DNA from: Calonectria ilicicola
Lineage: Eukaryota > Ascomycota > Sordariomycetes > Hypocreales > Nectriaceae
Direction of reading: 5' to 3'
DNA length: 64,000 nucleotides
Assembly: GCA_020809705.1 (NCBI GenBank)
Contig: CP085829.1
Location: 6,510,001-6,574,000 of the forward strand
Shown here: positions 47,362 to 58,722 of the stretch, in pieces
Layout of the letters: each line of letters begins with the position of its first letter
Numbering within the stretch: position 1 is the stretch's first letter
Program-made: the position numbers and the translations under genes
Notes under the pieces: model-generated
What the model saw: only the letters and a program-made list of their open reading frames with translations
What the model was told of the DNA's origin: nothing
The model's database searches: none

Positions 47362-47895
47362 ATTGATTGGATTGATTAGGCGGATCAACAAGCAGATTCA
47401 GCTTAGCACAATTGCTAGTCAAGCAAAAAGTCTAACGGTCCTCTCAGCTAATCAAGCTGTGGATTGACTTGGCCATGGAGCTCGCCCGTCATGTGGGCCT
47501 CCTTTTAGCTCCTTTCCACAACAAGATAGCGCGTACAGTGTGACTTGTCAATTCGGGAGTTATCAAGGCGCCGGTGACCCCGAGCCCTTACTTCCTAATC
47601 GGGTATTAAGCAACCCCGCACACCCTTTGCCCAAATCTGGACGTTAGTGTTAATACCGGATTGGGAAATACTCCCAACCCCGCATGGTTGAGCATGGTAG
47701 GGCAGAGGGGAGGGCTTGGAGACGATCGAAGAAATAATTGTGAGTGAGACGTACTTGGCAAAATTTTATTATTAATGTCCTGGGATGCATTGCGATAATT
47801 TTATCTAGGCGAAGACACGACTGCATTGGTAGCCAATTCGATTCTCTGGACATAAATAAAATATCGCATCATTCTACGTATTATACACAGAAGCC
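47362..47895. promoter_or_regulatory. divergent promoter region with two copies of the shared motif
   Basis: 534 bases. TTCCTAATCGGGTATTAAG (47592-47610) is the exact reverse complement of 40958-40976. A second, opposite-facing near copy, TTAATACCGGATTGGGAA, lies at 47650-47667. Both are followed by CCCCGCA-type sequence (47612-47620, 47676-47684). Confidence 0.75.
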
Positions 47896-48858
47896 ATGCC
47901 TGACTTTGCAGGACTTGACCTCACTGGCAAAACTGCCATTGTGACAGGTGCTTCACGGTACGGATCAGTCCCCTCACTCACACAACCCTGGTCGCATATC
48001 GTTTGCAGCTGACGTCATAATCTCAGTGGTCTTGGTGCCGGAATCGCTATTTTGCTTGGCAAGCGAGGCGCCAACGTTGTGGTCAACTACGTGTCGCCTG
48101 GCAGCCGCGAACGCGCTGAAAAGGTGGCCAAGGAGATCGAGGCCAATGGAACCAAGGCCACCGTTGTGCAAGCGGATGTGGGCAAGCTCGATCAGATCCC
48201 CAAGATAATTGACGCCGCTCTCAAAATTAGCCAGACTGGAAAGATTGAAATTTTAATTCACAAGTGAGTACATTTTTGGGAACGTGAGCAAGAGGTTAGT
48301 CGGTGTGCTAACCCAACCCCCAGCGCCGCACAAGGAAATGAAGCCAATCTCGTCGACACAACTGAGGAGTTTTACATTCGTCACTTTGATGCTAATGTAA
48401 AGGGTCCCATTTTCCTGACCAAGGCAGCGGAGCCCCATCTGCCAAAGGGTGGTCGCATCGTTTTTATTTCTTCTGCCGGTGCTCGCCTGGGTGTCGCTGG
48501 CCAGACAGTCTATGCCGCCACAAAGGCAGCCGATGAGGCGCTCGTGCGAGTATGGGCAAAAGAACTTGGCCAGTCTCACGGTATTACAGTCAACTGCGTA
48601 AACCCTGGTCCCATCGCCACAGGTACAACCTCCAAAATAAATTCGGTAAACTCCGCTAATCAGTATCATCTAGACCAATGGTTCCAGAGTGATGAGCAGT
48701 TCCTCAAGGACATGCAGCCCCTGATTGATTCTACTCCTGCTGCTGCCCGTGTTGGTGAGGTGGATGATGTTGCGCCCTTAGTTGCCTTTTTGTGCAGTGA
48801 TGATGCCAAATGGACTACAGGTTCTGTGCTCTCAGCCAATGGCGGTCTATACAACTAG
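47896..48858 (+). CDS. short-chain dehydrogenase/reductase (classical SDR)
   Basis: Three exons, 47896-47957, 48027-48263 and 48324-48858, in phase, giving 277 residues. The cofactor motif TGASRGLGAGIA is completed across the first intron, and VVVNYVSPGSRERAEKV (Arg pair after beta-2) suggests NADPH. Further signatures: HNAAQGNE (NNAG variant), the catalytic Ser in FISSAGARLG, and Y-x-x-x-K as YAATK, with NCVNPGPIATGT after it and SANGGLYN at the end. This is the 3-oxoacyl-ACP-reductase-like fungal SDR group that reduces small ketones or aldehydes. Beside an amine oxidase and transaminase it could reduce or oxidise the deaminated carbonyl. No peroxisome signal. Confidence 0.93.
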
Positions 48859-49301
48859 AATATAACACTATTAAAAATATATATATTTAAATATGCTCTT
48901 ACTGCAAATAGTTGAACCGCATGACAAATCGTAATTAGCCAGGAGCTTTGGTTCATAATCTGTTCATAGTTCCAAGTCGCATCGCTATGTATTCATGTAA
49001 CTCTTCAACTCATCTTGATGGTGAATCATGTACCATATAACTCACCAAATATCCTCTTTTTGATATCTAAATTGCTCATACCTCTGCGTAGCTCTTGTCA
49101 CATGGCATTATTTAGCTCAGCTTTTTTGACAGAATGACTCGAGAACCCCGCACCGCTCCCAACCTTTACAAGCCTCCCCCACCCCAATGCGCACTGTCTT
49201 TTGGGCTTTTAAGCCAGTGGGTCCTTTCACTTTTCTTCCAGTCAGTCCCTTCTTATCGTCTCGTCTTGTCCTCCTCCAACGCCACGATAACATCATTGGC
49301 C
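48859..49301. other. intergenic, regulator promoter region
   Basis: 443 bases. The frame of the next gene is open back to an ATG at 49134, but that stretch (Pro-rich, then hydrophobic) does not look like part of the regulator. Confidence 0.5.
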
Positions 49302-51336
49302 ATGTCCCAACCAAAACCGCCACGTGAATTCAAATTCGTCGGCGCTTTCAGTCGAAAGAGGCGTCGTCAAAATGGCCCCAGTTCAACTGGCTCGAGATCA
49401 TGTCGTGCCGCAGCCTCGACACCGCACTCTGCTCCGACACCCCCCGCAACCGCACCAGCGGCGCCATCGACAAGCCCAAAGGACACCGCTCAAAGTACCA
49501 ACAGCAGGGGTAAGCCATTAGAATGCGTCTCCACTGCAGAATCACAACCTCCAAAGCCCCAATCGGATCTTGTGGCGTCTCCTTTGATCAGCGGTGAGGC
49601 CGTCAATGAAGTCGAGGCAGAGATGCTACTCCATGCGTCGACTGATGCCATTGGTCAGGGTAATGACATAGATTGGTCCTATTCCAGTTTGATGAATCCT
49701 TTCCTCGATCCCGGCCCTTCTTTCATACTTCCATTCGATCAAATCAATGGACCGCATCAGCTGCCGATGTACTTTGGACCCGATATTCCTTTTGTACAAC
49801 TAGATGATGGTTCTTCGACCGATAACTCTCCCCATGACAATTTTGCAGGGCCTACCGTTCAAAATGATGGAGATGAAATACAGGTTGAATGTGATGTGCC
49901 CAGACCCGCCAATAACATAGAAGAAATCGTCATTCCTTCGCTCACCTCCCAAGAAGCTCCATGCAATATCAGCACGACGATATCACAATTACTGACACGG
50001 TGTACGTACAAAACTCACTCATTATCAATGTAATTTCAGCTTCTCACATTATTTAGATGACCAAGAATTTTGTGTCATGCCTCTCACCCACGACTTTGAG
50101 GCAAACCCGTTCCGCTTGGATGCTGAAACCCGGCGAGGCTCCCAGCTACTTTTACATTGCATTTTAGCCCTCTCATATAAGCACATCAATCGAGATACTG
50201 GATCTTGTGCGCGCGAGGCAAAGCTGCATAAGAAAAAGGCGCTTCAGATGCTCGGGGATTTGGATAGCGTGTCACAGCCTACGCCACTCGAGGCCAATTT
50301 CCTAGATGCCGTTTTGATCCTCATGACACTGGATGTAAGTATTTCTTAGCACATCACAGACAAGCTGCCATCATATTGACATTGACAAAGTGCGCAACGT
50401 CTGCCCATGGCCCATGGGTTTGGTATCTTAAGCGTGCACATAAAATGATACAAGCCACGGAGGCTCTTAACATTAAAAAGACACCACGCATGCAAGCTCG
50501 AATAGAGATGCTGGTCTGGTAAGCACAACTGTTACAAATTCTCTTGCATAGAAGACTAACCGTTCAGGTGGGACGTCACCCTTGCTTTAACGAGCCGTCA
50601 AGGTTGTGTGCTTTCCGAATCGACCATAATCAGCCTTTTTAATCGTGATAGTGATGGCAACGAGACCTTCTACAGCGTTTCGGGCTGCCCAGAGGCTTTA
50701 TTCCGACCCATGATCCGTCTAGGATCGTATGCAAGAGAGTTTGAACTAGTTGCAAACATGACTTGCGCAAAGTTTGACATGGGCCCAGTGCTTGAGGTGG
50801 AAAGGCAAATAAGAGACTGGACGGATCCAGAGTATGGAGACCATCAAGATCAATTCTTTTTTGATTCATCCGCGTCACAAGGCACACAAATATGCGAGTT
50901 GGGGGATGTGGCTCACTACAAAGAAGACCTTCATCACTGCGCTGAAGCCTGGCGGTATGGCCTCCTCATCTACATTTGCCGTGTGTTCAAGTGGCAGCGT
51001 GATCAACCAGCCCCGCCAGTGTTGAGCTTTCTGGCACGGAAAACGCTCAATCATGTTGTATCTTGCAGATACACATCCATGCTTCAGAAGCAGCTCCTTC
51101 TTCCAGTCTTTCTTGCCGGTTGTGAAACGTCAGACGAACATTTGCGTCAATCAGCTAGAACATACTGTAACTGGTGGAAGGAGCGAACGCGATACGATAT
51201 GTTCCTCACAGCTGGCGCCCTGCTTGAAGAGGTTTGGTCCAACGATAGTCCTCAGGCCTGGTGGGGCTCTGTCATTGATCAAAAGAGTCGCGCAAATGTT
51301 GCTGCCGGTGATGCACGGCAATATCTTTTTGGATGA
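49302..51336 (+). CDS. Fungal_trans_2-type (PF11951-like) regulator, no zinc cluster seen
   Basis: Four exons, 49302-50001, 50057-50334, 50391-50518 and 50568-51336, in phase, giving 624 residues. Residues about 1-60 are basic then Ser/Pro/Ala-rich (FKFVGAFSRKRRRQNG). The C-terminal half (YDQEFCVMPL, NPFRLDAETRRGSQLLLHCILALSYKH, HGPWVWYLKRAHKMIQ, MLVWWDVTLALT, CAEAWRYGLLIYICRVF) is the regulatory domain of fungal C6 regulators of the arginine-regulator/Acr-2 type. No C-x2-C-x6-C cluster could be found in any frame of the first exon, so it either starts in a missed upstream exon or lacks the DNA-binding domain. It sits in the middle of the amine cluster and is the obvious candidate regulator. 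The ATG choice follows the MSQPKPPREFKF start typical of the group. Confidence 0.82.
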
Positions 51337-52591
51337 TGAATCAATTGAGTCTATTCATATTGATGAACTTTCTCAGCAGGCTTTTACTCTAGCAAGACCA
51401 TATTTGAGACCGCATCTAAATATTAAATCTACTTTTATCAGCATTGGCTCAAACTAGCTACGATGACTTCTGTTATGGGGTATTAACGAACGATAAACAG
51501 TGTAATCGTCACATCAGTGCAATGAATCCTTTTGATCATTAAGTAGCGATTTGTTTTTTCATCTCTCCTTTAGAGCCGAGATCAGATCTAATGATGAACA
51601 GAGGGTGTACTCGAGGAGGAAGGAAAAGGGTTCAAAGCGGCATGGCAAGAAAGAAATTTCATTTTAAATGGGACTATTTGGAAACATCAAACGAATTTAA
51701 CTTCCCTTTTTAGGAAATATTCCGGAATAGCAAATTACAGCAATAACACAAGCAAGCCGACCAATGGGATTTTCCTTCATCAATTATGAAGGTCAAGGTA
51801 TGTTTTTGGCTACCCTAAGTGATCTTAGTCAAGATTGAATCCAACAAGAGCTATGTCCGACCTAGTCCTGAGATTTGAGCTTTCACTAGTGATTTATATC
51901 AACTGCATCTATTTTCATACATCTGATGATTCATGAAATGGATAGAATGCGTAGGCAAGACTGAACAATGCCCGGTAGCAAGATAATTTACTACAACAGA
52001 GATTTTACGAAACATTTCGAATTTTTCTCACCGGTAGACATTGGATCTTTCAAATCATGATGATAAATTTACCACGATGATTTGTTTGTAGAAATATAGT
52101 GATGTGATAATGGAGGCTGTTTTCAAGATTGATGTGTCCACCCGTCCGTCTATTTCAATCCAAGAGTCTCGGACAGGAACATTAGACTGTGCATTTCCAA
52201 CTCCAACAATAACTTTTTGCTTAACTTATCCGGGGAATTCCATTCTTTTCCCGCCATTTTCATGCTCATCTGATCCTGGATTTCCAGCACGGTACCCTGA
52301 GAACAAACATTAGCCAGGTTTGAGACTTGGAGATGTGGGTCTAGCCAAAAATGTTGATAATGGCGGGGCTGTTGGATTACCAAAAGAGGAAGTAAGCGAC
52401 GGGAGTGTAGATCCGAGGTTGAACGGGGTACCTTCACAACTAGGGAGGATAGCGATTTATCCTCAAGATAATCATCTACTTAAGTAAACGGATAGAATCG
52501 TGAGGTAGCTGAAAACACACGACAGAATCCAACATCTCGCGACGTTCAACCACTTCAGCAAGTACAGCATTACATACCAACCAATTTCAAA
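51337..52591. other. intergenic, transaminase promoter region
   Basis: 1.26 kb with no supported gene. A GGGTATTAA word occurs near 51478-51486. The short ORFs at 52104-52437 look non-coding. Confidence 0.5.
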
Positions 52592-53563
52592 ATGGCGACC
52601 ATGGACAAGATTTTTGCAGGCTACAACGAGCGACAGGCTGTCCTCCAAGCGAGCCAGAATCCGTTTGCCAAGGGAGTGGCTTGGGTTCAGGGCGAGCTTG
52701 TTCCACTATCCGAGGCCCGTATTCCGCTGTTGGACCAGGGTTTTATGCACAGCGATCTCACGTATGACGTCCCATCTGTTTGGGACGGGCGTTTCTTTCG
52801 GCTTGATGATCACATCGACCGACTTGAAGCTAGCTGCAAAAAGATGCGACTGAGAATCCCATTGCCCAGACAGGAGGTCAAGAATATTTTGATCGACATG
52901 GTCGCCAAGAGCGGCATCCGTGATGCGTTCGTTGAATTAATTGTGACTCGCGGTCTAACGGGTGTGCGAGGAGCCCGTCCTGACGAGCTACTCAACAACA
53001 ACCTTTACATGTTTATCCAGCCTTACGTCTGGGTCATGGATCCGGATGTCCAATACAGTGGTGGCAAGGCAATTATTGCGAGGACAGTACGCCGGGTTCC
53101 ACCTGGTTCAATTGATCCCACCATTAAAAACCTTCAATGGGGTGACTTGGTCCGCGGCCTCTTTGAGGCGGCCGACCGCGGGGCCACGTACCCATTCTTG
53201 ACAGATGGAGACGCCAATCTCACTGAAGGATCTGGCTTTAATGTTGTTCTGGTCAAGGATGGCGTGCTCTACACCCCCGATCGCGGTGTTCTGCAAGGAA
53301 TTACCAGGAAGAGTGTCATTGATGCCGCCCAATCCTGCGGCTACGAGATTCGGGTAGAATTTGTGCCAGTTGAGGCGGCGTATCAAGCAGACGAAATCTT
53401 GATGTGTACTACCGCTGGTGGTATCATGCCTATTACTACGCTGGATGATAAACCCGTTAATGATGGCAAGGTTGGACCAATCACCAAGAAAATTTGGGAC
53501 CGTTATTGGGCAATGCACTATGAGTCACCCTTCAGCTTTGAGATCAATTATAAGACTGCTTGA
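52592..53563 (+). CDS. (R)-selective amine transaminase-like PLP fold-type IV enzyme
   Basis: Intronless, 323 residues. It belongs to the branched-chain / D-alanine aminotransferase fold and resembles the fungal (R)-selective omega-transaminases known from Aspergillus terreus and A. fumigatus along its whole length: [35 protein letters not shown], the arginine loop [12 protein letters not shown], the catalytic lysine Lys179 in [19 protein letters not shown] for phosphate binding, and [10 protein letters not shown]. The enzyme moves an amino group between (R)-amines or D-amino acids and keto acids such as pyruvate. The natural substrate of fungal members is not established. Here it lies between a cluster regulator and a D-amino-acid oxidase, which suggests a role in D-configured amine metabolism. 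Confidence 0.95.
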   Translation: MATMDKIFAGYNERQAVLQASQNPFAKGVAWVQGELVPLSEARIPLLDQGFMHSDLTYDVPSVWDGRFFRLDDHIDRLEASCKKMRLRIPLPRQEVKNILIDMVAKSGIRDAFVELIVTRGLTGVRGARPDELLNNNLYMFIQPYVWVMDPDVQYSGGKAIIARTVRRVPPGSIDPTIKNLQWGDLVRGLFEAADRGATYPFLTDGDANLTEGSGFNVVLVKDGVLYTPDRGVLQGITRKSVIDAAQSCGYEIRVEFVPVEAAYQADEILMCTTAGGIMPITTLDDKPVNDGKVGPITKKIWDRYWAMHYESPFSFEINYKTA

Positions 53564-54212
53564 GATGGTTCTTTATCGCTAGAATAGTATTAAAACGGTC
53601 AAAATCAACATCATTTCATTCACGTGAATATAACACAAAGTCTTTGTCGAATATGCTTTGCCACAGCTCTCCTCTCGTGTCTACTTCCACACAAACAAAT
53701 TAAAAGCAGCAGGCTCGACTGAGACTTCACCAAGAGTTTCTAAATCACTTCAACAACCTCACCTCAGTCAACGTAGGTCTAGTGATACCAGTCTTGCGAG
53801 TCAAGGGTGGTGGCAAGTACCTTCACAGCAAGCAATGCACAGACGTTCTGCCACAATCTAAAGGTAGAATTAACCAAATTAGGAAATAGTCATCAGGACA
53901 TGATCACCAAAAACCAATATTGTAATATCCTAATTTGGATTAGTCACCGTCAGTTAGTCTTTACCGAATTTGGATATTGTTTGTTTGTGGGCACACTGAT
54001 GGTACGATGTCTGTTGTAACATGGAATACGTAAGATATACAAGTACCGGTCTGAATTGCAGAAGGAACCGAGGCCTTATCAACCTAACTAGCCTTTATCT
54101 GAATCAACCAAGCAGCCTGGCGATTGATGGTACTGACATCTATAAACTTGAAAAGTTGGCGTCGCCAAGTGAGGTCAATTCTAAAAAGGCCCAGAAACAC
54201 AAAACCTGGAAA
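53564..54212. promoter_or_regulatory. D-amino-acid oxidase promoter region with three CCnnATTnGG-type cores
   Basis: 649 bases. CCAAATTAGG (53874-53883), CCTAATTTGG (53929-53938, reverse of the same) and CCGAATTTGG (53964-53973) lie within 100 bp and 240-340 bp before the ATG. The latter two share AATTTGGAT. Confidence 0.6.
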
Positions 54213-55490
54213 ATGGCAGCCCCCGCTCATGATAGTATTGTTATAGTCGGGTATGTCCACCTAGCCTTTCACACCAAACTTACTGAAATCGACGCTAATT
54301 ATTTCAGAGCGGGTATTATTGGTCTCGATGTTGCACTGGTGCTTTCCGAGCGAGGATATGGACAGTTCATTACGATTATTGCTGAACACCTCCCTGGTGA
54401 TACAGCCCCAAATTATACTTCTCCATGGTATATCCAGTCTTAGTATAGGTCAAGTTTTGAAAGCTCACATTTACTCTAGGGCTGGCTGCAACTTTTCTGC
54501 AATTTCTGGCGTAGATGCCAATGCTCTCAAATGGGATACGTTAGGATACTTCCATCTATCTAAACTTGCGTCTGAGAAGTCGCATGAGACATTCGTTCAA
54601 CGAACGCCATCTACTGAGCTTTGGGATGACAACGTGCCCCACGATAAAATTCAGGCTATGTCTGAGTACCTAGAGGATGTAAGATCTGATGGGGAAATGC
54701 TTATTGTATTTTTACTAACACGAACAGTTCCGACCCTTGCCGACTGATGAGTTGCCCAAGGGAGTGAAATTTGGAGCATCCTTCACCACTCTTACAGTCA
54801 ATGCACCAAAGCATTTGCTATACCTCTATGATAGGCTCAAGCACGATTACGGGGTGCGGTTCGTTCGCCAAAAATTTCCAAGTATTCAAGCAGCGTTCTC
54901 TAGCCAGTCCACCCAAGTCGTATTTAATTGCGTCGGAAATGCTGCCAAGTCGCTGCCTGGAGTTGAGGATCTCAAATGTTATCCTACGCGAGGACAGGTG
55001 CTCTTGACTCTCGCTCCTGATGTACGAACTAACATTATGAGGCATGGAAGAGATTATGAGACATATGTGATCCCGCGGCCTCATTCTAATGGGCATGTTA
55101 TTCTTGGAGGCTATATGCAAAAGGGCGTTGAGTATGACTCCGAGATCCTTTTCCTAAGGCAACTACTAATTGATGACTCTCAGTGACAATGCCACCTATT
55201 CGTATGAGACCGATTCAATTCTAGATCGGACCAAAGAACTCAGCCAAGAAGTCCGAGACAGTGAGCCAGAAGTAATCGCTGCTTTTGCGGGACTACGACC
55301 CTCTCGGGAAGGTGGCGCGCGAGTGGAGCGTCAGGACATGACAATTGCAGGTCAAACACGCGCTATTGTCCACAACTATGGTGCAGGTGGTACTGGATTC
55401 CAAGCTGGCTATGGTATGGCAGTGGATGCAGTTAATGCAGCCGAGAGCATTCTCTCAGAAATTCGCCGGTTATTCCATTCAAAGCTTTAA
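54213..55490 (+). CDS. D-amino-acid oxidase, C-terminal SKL
   Basis: Five exons: 54213-54250, 54308-54427, 54480-54678, 54728-55131 and 55184-55490, in phase, giving 355 residues, the usual size. FAD-binding GAGIIGLDVALVLSERG is completed across intron 1, and SPWAGCNF across intron 2 is the DAAO signature. FNCVGNAAKSLPGV, YVIPRPHSNGHVILGG, FAGLRPSREGGARVERQ (substrate Arg) and HNYGAGGTGFQAGYGMA (DAO consensus) follow. The last residues FHSKL form a PTS1 signal, so the enzyme is peroxisomal, as in other fungi. It converts D-amino acids to 2-oxo acids, ammonia and H2O2. The intron 4 donor GTATGA is the weakest junction but is required by frame. Confidence 0.95.
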
Positions 55491-56050
55491 CCACCGCGCA
55501 CTGGGAATGGTCCTGACGACGGATTGTTCGATAGAAGCTGTATCTAAAGATTATTACTCATTCCTTATTGTGTTTTAAATGCTAGTATGATAATATTTCA
55601 GATACCTTCAAGCAGGAGGTACAATTTCATTCACAGCATAAGAAGCTTATATAAAGTATTCAGTTAACATCTACAGCCTCCATAATAAGACCGATGCACC
55701 CGCATACAAAGGGGGCACTGGATCGAATATGGGAAATTTGTTCAGCTGCTCCTCCCAGTCGCGCAACGTCGGCGAGCTCCCGAGGGATCCGGGTGAGCCA
55801 GGCACCCATGCAGATGCTAGTTTTCAGCTATGACGTTGTAGCTGGGTAGGTCAGACTCGACGTTGTATGATAATCTGTTCCCCATTGTAACCTAACGACG
55901 TATCTGCATTAACCCGACACCCTCGTATAATAAGCTTAACTTTTGTTGGGACAGTTATCTAAATTAATTTACCCACCCATAAGAACCTCTTTAATGCCAC
56001 AGCCGTCCTCATCCACTATTTTCCTTTCGGTAACACGATCAAAGCTGGAT
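55491..56050. other. intergenic
   Basis: 560 bases between the oxidase and the SMP-30-like gene. The frame of the latter is open upstream to 55943, but I prefer the ATG at 56051 because it starts a signal peptide. Confidence 0.5.
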
Positions 56051-57129
56051 ATGGGCAACTTCATCAAGGTTCTGGCCACATTGGTCACGCTCATAGTTTC
56101 CTGGGGTTTTTCCTCGCCCGTGACGGAAAGATCACCTTCTGCAAGGATTATTTGGCAACCGACATCTCCAGAACATGTTTGGCTTGAATGTCTTACAACC
56201 CGGTCCAACGGTGACCTCCTGATCACTGGGTACGACACAGGAGAGATTTGGACAGTAAATTCCGTCACTCGGGAAGCGTTTCTTGTTCATGCATTTCCTG
56301 AAAGTGCAAATATCAATTCCTCGCTCGGTATTACTGAATACGGTGACGACGTTTTTGCTTTCAACGCGGGCCAAATTACAGCTGGGACACGCTTCCCAAT
56401 CGAAGGCTCCTGGAGTGTTTGGTCTATTGACTTTCGCAACTGGGCAGCACCCACGAAAAGCAATTCCCAATCAGAACCTCCGGTCACCCTCATTGCCGCC
56501 GTTCCCAAAGCCCTAGCGCTGAACGGCTTGGCTGTCCTCAGTCCAGCGACCACTACCGGCCCCGGGTCCAAGGGCATCGGCGTTCACCCCACACTCATCC
56601 TAGCTGACTCAAGAGCGGGAATTCTATATAATCTCGATGCCACGGGCTCCAGTAACACGGTTGGTGTGTTTTACTCCACCCTGAGCTCTTAGCACCAAAC
56701 AGTGATTCCCCCTTCCCAGTTGGCTTGAATGGAGTACAAGTGCCTCCTGTCCGCAATCCCACGCATATCTACTTCACCACTGGCTTCCGTGGTACCTTTT
56801 ATAAAATTAAATTGTCGAAGACCTCTGACACCGTCGCACCCTCTGCGACACCAGACTTAATCGTCCAGGGATTCCTGAACTTGGATGATTTTTCACTTGA
56901 AGCCGATGGTACCGCGTACCTCTCAACGGGAAGCACCAGTCAGATCGTTCGAGTTTCGCCATCTGGGCAGCAGGAAGTTATCTTTGAAAGCAATCTAGTC
57001 AACCATGGAACCGCCACGCGTCTTCTAAAACGTCATGGCAAGAAGTTTCTGTATGTAAACACGGGAAGTTCTGCAAGCTTTGAGGATGATGCCCCCGCAA
57101 AGCTTGTTGAGATTTCACTAGAGAACTGA
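56051..57129 (+). CDS. secreted SMP-30/gluconolactonase-like beta-propeller, possible frameshift
   Basis: The predicted start MGNFIKVLATLVTLIVSWGFSSPV is a signal peptide. Propeller segments WLECLTTRSNGDLLITGYDTGEIWTV, GVHPTLILADSRAGILYNLD and DDFSLEADGTAYLSTGSTSQIVRV identify the fungal SMP-30-like hydrolase group. The frame changes near 56665: either a 41-nt intron (56652-56692, GTAACA...TTAG) joins ...DATGS to TPNSDSPFPVGLNGV and gives 345 residues, or two extra bases in the GGTGTGTTTT run are a frameshift. The second frame before the junction reads LLHPELLAPNSD, which resembles the conserved 'DPLLAP' of relatives and so favours a frameshift. I cannot decide without transcripts. Substrate unknown. 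Confidence 0.75.
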
Positions 57130-58089
57130 TGGTTATGTGCTTTTGAGTAGCTTGACATGGATGTAGTCATTTGGATAAATTGTTAGTTATGAGGGGGAAA
57201 AGGGGGAAGGCAGCCGATTATATCACACCCACCAAGCCGCAACCATGGATACGCGTTCTTCTTCTCCTATTGGAGCTTCTAATGGCTGGAACCTCCACAG
57301 ACTTCTTGTTAGAATGGATCTACTAACAAATACCAATGTTGCAAATATGAGGAACCTGAAAATTCGAGAGTCCGCAATCCAACAAGTCCTTCCTAAATTT
57401 AGTATGGTACTGACTTAGTTTCTATCTAAGAGCTTCAAATATGAAAATGAAATGAACAAATATCTATCCTTGCGTTATAAATAGCCTGCAAATGTGACGG
57501 AGATTATCTTGAACATTACCTTGATGTGAATTTACCGAATGATACCACCACCGTATAGATGCGGACATTTGGAAACATGTGGCATAGTAATCCTTTCAAA
57601 TGAACTGGAAATTCTTGTATCAGCAGAAGAATTCTCGCTTTCCGACCATATCTAGTAACCCTACCTAAAATCAACTAAGCTTCATATTCTAGGCTCCCCA
57701 TCACTGTTTTCAAATTATGTCTTATGTTTGGGTGGCCTTTTTGTTCACCCAGGGCCACCCGAAAAATGAGGCAGCCAAACTATAATACCTCGAGGAGATA
57801 TAGCACATATGTTTTATTTCTACTTTAGGGAGACTTCGAGTATTTCATTTATCCTATTATCTAAACCCGTATAATAAAGGAACGCTTTTCCCCGCCGGGG
57901 AAAGTTAGCGTTAAAGTGGTGTGTTATGAAATGTATTAAACTCCTTTCCTAATAGAACATACAAGACTTTTATCCCAGTGTTCCTCCTAAACTCTGTACG
58001 CCTAGCCCTCTGACCAATCTGGGCCTTTAGCTGGCCTTATTGATTTTAGCTGTGATGGAGAGTAGCTTGTTGAGTTATTGGTGGTTCTT
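57130..58089. other. intergenic
   Basis: 960 bases with no supported gene. 57726-57780 is a 55-bp imperfect hairpin with ends GTTTGG...CCAAAC and an inner GGGTGGCC/GGCCACCC pair, possibly a transposon relic. Confidence 0.5.
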
Positions 58090-58635
58090 TTAAAGTTTTT
58101 TAAGGAATTTAGTTTTTTAATAGTATAATTAGATATTTATATTTAATTTTATTAATAAAAATTAAAAGAGCTTTAATTAATTATTAATAAAATTTATTAT
58201 TTTTTAAATTATTTTAAAATATATATAAAATTTAATTTTAAAGATTTTATAATTTAATATTATAAATTATATTATTATTTATTAATATAAAAAAAGTAAA
58301 TTATTATTTTAAAATAATTATATAGTTTATATATTAATTTTATAAAAATATAATTAAATAAATTTTAATTTTTTTAAATTATTTAAATATAAAATTTAAA
58401 TATATTTTTTATATTAATAAATTTAAAAAATTTTAATTTTTTTATTAATTATTAATTAAAAATAAATAATAATATAAATATAATTTATTTTTTTAATAAA
58501 ATAATTAAAATTAAAAAATATATAAAAAAATAATTTAAATTAAATAATTTAAATTAAAATAAAAAAATTTTTTATTAAAATATTAAAGATAATATTTTTA
58601 GATTATTATAATATTTAATAACTTTCTTATTTTAG
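58090..58635. repeat. A/T-only degenerate block (probable RIP relic)
   Basis: About 545 bp of near-pure A/T sequence with abrupt edges into normal DNA. It resembles the interior of the other two mutated elements in the window. I found no terminal repeats or duplications, so its origin is inferred from composition alone. Confidence 0.65.
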
Positions 58636-58722
58636 GTTTGTATCTGCAAGCCTTATTTGGTGTATTGACCTTGCTGGATAACTAGACTTGTGTATAAGTA
58701 AAAAGAGAATAAAGGAACGTTT

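Noticed and set aside
49134..49301. N-terminal extension of the Fungal_trans_2 regulator
   Set aside because: The in-frame sequence is Pro-rich then hydrophobic and unlike the family; the ATG at 49302 fits better.
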